64,000 bases of DNA, taken from Macrococcus sp. DPC7161 (lineage in GTDB: Bacteria > Bacillota > Bacilli > Staphylococcales > Staphylococcaceae). Of this stretch, positions 60,575 through 64,000 are shown one piece after another. A program made the position numbers and the translations under genes. The number at the start of each line of letters is the position of its first letter. Position 1 is the stretch's first letter. The notes under the pieces are model-generated. The model was not told the DNA's origin. It worked only from the letters and a program-made list of their open reading frames with translations, and searched no databases. The stretch lies in NCBI RefSeq assembly GCF_004117835.1, contig NZ_SDSC01000001.1, forward strand, positions 186,001 to 250,000, given 5' to 3'.

Positions 60575-62560
60575 ATGAAATTTCCTAAAATAAATCGATT
60601 GAATATTTCCATGTGTTTAATCGCACTCGGCATTGTTTACGGAGATATCGGTACAAGTCCTTTATATGTAATGAAAGCCATCGTTTCAACGAATGGTGGT
60701 ATGAATGAAATTAATGAAAATTACATATTAGGATGTTTATCTCTTGTCGTGTGGACGATTACGTTATTGACAACGATTAAATATGTCATGATATGTATGC
60801 GTGCTGACAACCATGGTGAGGGTGGTATTTTCAGTTTATATACTTTAGTACGCAAAAGGAAAAATTGGCTTTTAATACCTGCGATGGTTGGTGGTGCTGC
60901 ATTATTAGCGGATGGTATTTTAACGCCTGCAGTAACGATTTCTGCTGCAGTTGAAGGGTTGCAAGAAATCCCTGCGTTCTACGATTCGTTTGCTTCAAAT
61001 CAAAGAAATGTGATGATCATCGTCATTTTAATTATCACAATGATTTTCTTCTCTCAACGATTTGGTACTGCGAAGATTGGTCGTATTTTTGGCCCATTAA
61101 TGTTGATTTGGTTTGGATTAATGGGTGTGTTTGGGACAATGCATTTATTGCAAGACTTAAGTGTATTAAGAGCATTAAACCCATATTATGCTGTGGAAAT
61201 ATTATTTAGTAAAGATAATAAAATGGGCTTACTGATTTTAGGTACTGTTTTCTTATCGACTACTGGTGCTGAAGCGCTTTATAGTGATATGGGACATGTC
61301 GGCAAAAAATCGATTTATTATACTTGGCCATTTGTAAAATTGATGTTGCTATTAAGTTACTTTGGGCAAGGTGCATGGGTCATTGCTAATATCGGAAAAG
61401 TTAAAAGCGAAAATGAAATCAACCCATTCTTTAACATTATGCCAGAATCGTTTATCATATTTGGCGTTATCATAGCGACAATAGCTGCAATTATTGCTTC
61501 ACAAGCATTGATAACAGGTGCATATACTTTAGTTTCAGAAGCCATTCACTTAAAGTTTATGCCTAAGTTAGATATTAAATATCCTTCTCAAGAAAAAGGT
61601 CAAATGTACATTCCAACCGTCACATTTGTTATTTGGTTCTTATGTGTATTGGTTGTTTTATACTTTAAAACTTCAGTTCGTATGGAAGCGGCATACGGTC
61701 TAAGTATTACAGTGACAATGATGATGACTACGGTTTTATTATTGCACTATTTATTAAGCAAGAAAGTCAATATTTTAATTACAACTGTAATGATTGGATT
61801 TTTTATGTTACTTGAGTTCTCATTCTTCATTTCAAGTTTAGCTAAGTTTATGCATGGTGGTTATATTGCAGTTTTAATTTCAGTTATGATTATGGCAGTA
61901 ATGGTTATTTGGTATTTTGGATATATCATCAAAAGTGAGCAAATGTTCGATGTAGAAATTAAGAAATACATTGGACAAATTTCAAACTTAAAACGTGATA
62001 GAACAATTCCAAAATTCGCTACAAATTTAGTTTATTTAACTACGAATAGTGAAATGCAGATGATAGAAAAGCAAGTTATTAAATCAATTCTTGATGGAAG
62101 ACCAAAACGCGCTGATGTCTATTGGTTTGTTAATGTAGCCGTAAGTGATGATCCATATCAAGTTAATTATAAAATAGAAAACTTTGGAACAGATTCTATT
62201 TTCAAAGTTCAGTTAATATTAGGGTTTAGGGTTCACCAGAATGTTAATCAATATATTAAAGATATTGCAAGAGAATTAATCAAACGTAAAGAAATGAAAG
62301 AACAACATCGTGCATATGGTACGAATAATTTGAAAATATTAAGTGACTTTAGATTTGTTATTTTAAATGAAGAATTGCCTTTAGATGCAAAGTTAAAATG
62401 GTATGAACGTATTATTTTAGATTCTAAAATCTTTATAAAAAAATATACTGCTTCTCCTGTGAAGTGGTTTGAATTACCATCCAATGAAGTCATTTATGAA
62501 GTATTGCCTTTAACTTTACCTACTGTTAAAACAAGTAAAATCAGAAGATTACCAGAATAA
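60575..62560 (+). CDS. kup: Kup-family potassium transporter
   Basis: K+:H+ symporter. The 661-aa protein has about 12 membrane segments in the first ~440 residues and a cytosolic C-terminal domain. The KUP signature GIVYGDIGTSPLYVMKAIV is near residue 22; further family blocks are RADNHGEGGIFSLYTLVR and STTGAEALYSDMGHVGKKSI. Start ATG follows aaaggatga. No ydaO (c-di-AMP) riboswitch is recognisable in the 180-bp upstream gap. It is followed 24 bp later by an FNT channel gene. Confidence 0.95.
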   Translation: MKFPKINRLNISMCLIALGIVYGDIGTSPLYVMKAIVSTNGGMNEINENYILGCLSLVVWTITLLTTIKYVMICMRADNHGEGGIFSLYTLVRKRKNWLLIPAMVGGAALLADGILTPAVTISAAVEGLQEIPAFYDSFASNQRNVMIIVILIITMIFFSQRFGTAKIGRIFGPLMLIWFGLMGVFGTMHLLQDLSVLRALNPYYAVEILFSKDNKMGLLILGTVFLSTTGAEALYSDMGHVGKKSIYYTWPFVKLMLLLSYFGQGAWVIANIGKVKSENEINPFFNIMPESFIIFGVIIATIAAIIASQALITGAYTLVSEAIHLKFMPKLDIKYPSQEKGQMYIPTVTFVIWFLCVLVVLYFKTSVRMEAAYGLSITVTMMMTTVLLLHYLLSKKVNILITTVMIGFFMLLEFSFFISSLAKFMHGGYIAVLISVMIMAVMVIWYFGYIIKSEQMFDVEIKKYIGQISNLKRDRTIPKFATNLVYLTTNSEMQMIEKQVIKSILDGRPKRADVYWFVNVAVSDDPYQVNYKIENFGTDSIFKVQLILGFRVHQNVNQYIKDIARELIKRKEMKEQHRAYGTNNLKILSDFRFVILNEELPLDAKLKWYERIILDSKIFIKKYTASPVKWFELPSNEVIYEVLPLTLPTVKTSKIRRLPE

Positions 62561-62584
62561 ATCATCTAAAACGAGGTTATGAAT

Positions 62585-63427
62585 ATGAAATTTAATCCAA
62601 ATGTACAATGGGATAAGATATTTTATGGTCGAAAATTAATGGATCAAATTATAACAACCATTGAAACGAAAAATATTTTAAGTGGTGTTTATTTAAAGCG
62701 TTATTTATTCAGAGCAATGATGGCAGGATTTATTATTGCTAATATCGTTATGTTTTCGACGAGGATTCGAACTGATTTTGCAGATGCCTTTCCACCCGGT
62801 ACGGTAAATTTACTTGCATCTTTTTGTTTTAGTTTTGCATTGGTATTGATTTTATTTACCAATTCAGAACTATTAACGAGTAACTTTATGTATTTTACAG
62901 TCGGTTTGTACTATAAAAAAATTAAACCGATGTATGCATCAAGAATATTTTTATTATGCTTTACAGGTAATGTACTAGGTGCAATTGTTTTATTTATGTT
63001 AGTAAGGCAATCCAGTATCGTAAATCCAGAAATGGCTGATTTACTATTAAAAATGACAAGTGTAAAATCAAATAGTGGGGCTTTAGATATATTTATCAAA
63101 GCGATTTTTGCAAACTTCTTTATAAATATTTCGGTTGTAATCGCAATGCAACTTGATGATATATTAGCGAGAATGTTTGTGATGATGTTTGGTGTAATGA
63201 TCTTTGCATTTATGGGTTATGAACACGTTATTGCAAATGCTGCAATTTTTATTGGTGCTTTCTTTTATCATCCTGAAAGTGTCAATCTATTACTAGTCCT
63301 TAAAAATTTATTTTTCAGTTTTTGGGGTAATTACGTGGGTGGTGGATTGATTATCGGATTATTTTATGCATATTTGAATGATCACACTCATATAGAGGAA
63401 GACAAAGCAAATTATATAGAGGAGTAA
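62585..63427 (+). CDS. Formate/nitrite transporter (FNT) family channel
   Basis: A 280-aa membrane protein with six hydrophobic helices. FNT-like features are AMMAGFIIANIVMFS near helix 1, the broken-helix region FTNSELLTSNFM, the TGNVLGAI stretch, and GYEHVIANAAIFIGAFF. The substrate may be formate, nitrite or lactate; it cannot be settled. It looks divergent from FocA/NirC in the third helix (ANFFINISVVIAM where CNWLV is usual). I start at ATG 62585, 8 nt after gagg; ATG 62579 is too close. rsgA follows after 3 bp. Confidence 0.82.
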   Translation: MKFNPNVQWDKIFYGRKLMDQIITTIETKNILSGVYLKRYLFRAMMAGFIIANIVMFSTRIRTDFADAFPPGTVNLLASFCFSFALVLILFTNSELLTSNFMYFTVGLYYKKIKPMYASRIFLLCFTGNVLGAIVLFMLVRQSSIVNPEMADLLLKMTSVKSNSGALDIFIKAIFANFFINISVVIAMQLDDILARMFVMMFGVMIFAFMGYEHVIANAAIFIGAFFYHPESVNLLLVLKNLFFSFWGNYVGGGLIIGLFYAYLNDHTHIEEDKANYIEE

Positions 63428-63430
63428 TTT

Positions 63431-64000
63431 ATGAAAATTGGCCAAATTATAAAAGCTTTAAGTGGATTTTACTATGTAAAATACGAAAATGAAATTTATC
63501 AAACGAGAGCTAGAGGAAACTTTAGAAAAAAAGGTATTTCTCCTTTAGTAGGTGATTTTGTTCAATTCCAAATTGAAAATCAAACAGATGGATATATTCT
63601 TAATATTGAAGAGAGAAAAAATGCAATTGTCAGGCCAGCAGTGGCTAACGTTGATCGTGTAATCGTCGTAATGAGTGCTGTAGAGCCGAATTATAGTTTA
63701 AATTTAATTGATAAATTTTTAGTTAACGTCGAATCTTATCACATTGAACCCGTTTTATTAATTACAAAAAAAGATTTGGCAGATGAAGCATTAATTAATA
63801 AGATTGAATCTGATTTAGCATATTATAAAAAAATTGGATATGAAGTTCACTTTGTTTCAAATGAAGAAAGACAACATTTACAAAGTTTGGTTAAAGGGAT
63901 TACAGTTTTGGCTGGCCAATCAGGTGTAGGTAAATCATCGTTTATTAATGCGATGATACCAGGTACGGATTTAAATACGGGTGTCATCAGTAATGCATTA
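63431..64000 (+). CDS. rsgA: RsgA, ribosome small-subunit-dependent GTPase A (3' truncated by window)
   Basis: 30S assembly GTPase. 190 residues are present up to the window edge. An N-terminal OB domain (MKIGQIIKALSGFYYVKYEN) precedes a circularly permuted GTPase: VDRVIVVMSAVEP, then the G4 motif TKKDLA near residue 113, then G1 AGQSGVGKSSFIN near residue 157. ATG 63431 follows gaggagtaattt. In S. aureus it directly follows the PASTA kinase; here it is separated by five genes and is only 3 bp after the FNT gene. Confidence 0.97.
   Translation, partial: MKIGQIIKALSGFYYVKYENEIYQTRARGNFRKKGISPLVGDFVQFQIENQTDGYILNIEERKNAIVRPAVANVDRVIVVMSAVEPNYSLNLIDKFLVNVESYHIEPVLLITKKDLADEALINKIESDLAYYKKIGYEVHFVSNEERQHLQSLVKGITVLAGQSGVGKSSFINAMIPGTDLNTGVISNAL

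Overview
The window is low-GC Firmicutes chromosome and almost certainly a member of the Staphylococcaceae: Staphylococcus itself or a near relative such as Mammaliicoccus or Macrococcus. The backbone follows the familiar staphylococcal order ftsA-ftsZ-pgeF-ylmE-sepF-ylmG-ylmH-divIVA-ileS-lspA-rluD-pyr operon ... rqcH-gmk-rpoZ-coaBC-priA-def-fmt-rsmB-rlmN-prpC-prkC-rsgA. FtsZ, IleS (917 aa) and RlmN look close to the S. aureus proteins as I remember them. I cannot fix the species. Several features differ from S. aureus: a complete glycogen cluster, pyrK and pyrD inside the pyr operon, and a CYP152 P450 closely resembling Jeotgalicoccus OleT.

Layout. 1-5.6 kb: end of the division cluster (ftsA is cut by the window edge). 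5.7-10.2 kb: T-box-controlled ileS, then lspA and rluD. 10.2-21.9 kb: pyrimidine operon pyrR-P-B-C-carA-carB-K-D-F-E, with a PyrR attenuator in the leader and a second terminator after pyrR. 21.9-34.8 kb: an orphan membrane protein, then a glycogen and alpha-glucan locus. There pgcA and a type I pullulanase run on the minus strand, divergent from glgB-C-D-A-P on the plus strand. 34.8-39.6 kb: a LysR regulator, OatA (peptidoglycan O-acetyltransferase) and RqcH, all on the minus strand. 39.8-44.3 kb: gmk, rpoZ, coaBC, priA.

44.25-47.95 kb is a small integrated element. It starts exactly at the 3' end of priA and is bounded by a perfect 22-bp direct repeat; the priA copy includes the last codons and stop. 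Inside are a decayed C-terminal fragment of a tyrosine integrase (minus strand), a matching pair of 23-nt arm-type repeats, and four small ORFs. Three of these ORFs share an LDGK motif, and two of those sit behind a duplicated leader. A two-gene cassette of unknown function lies next to the right attachment copy. This cassette is my best candidate for an undescribed (possibly anti-phage) system. From 48 to 51 kb follow other non-core genes: a small membrane protein, an XRE-cupin regulator divergent from a DMT exporter with duplicated operator-like repeats, and an APH-fold kinase.

51.2-57.7 kb: def-fmt-rsmB-rlmN-prpC-prkC, tightly packed for N-formyl-Met handling, rRNA modification and Ser/Thr signalling. 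57.8-63.4 kb: five genes lie between prkC and rsgA, which I recall as adjacent in S. aureus. They are an S41-fold protein lacking its catalytic Ser and Lys, the OleT-like P450, a rhodanese, a Kup K+ transporter and a formate/nitrite-type channel. The window ends inside rsgA. No tRNA, rRNA or CRISPR array was seen.
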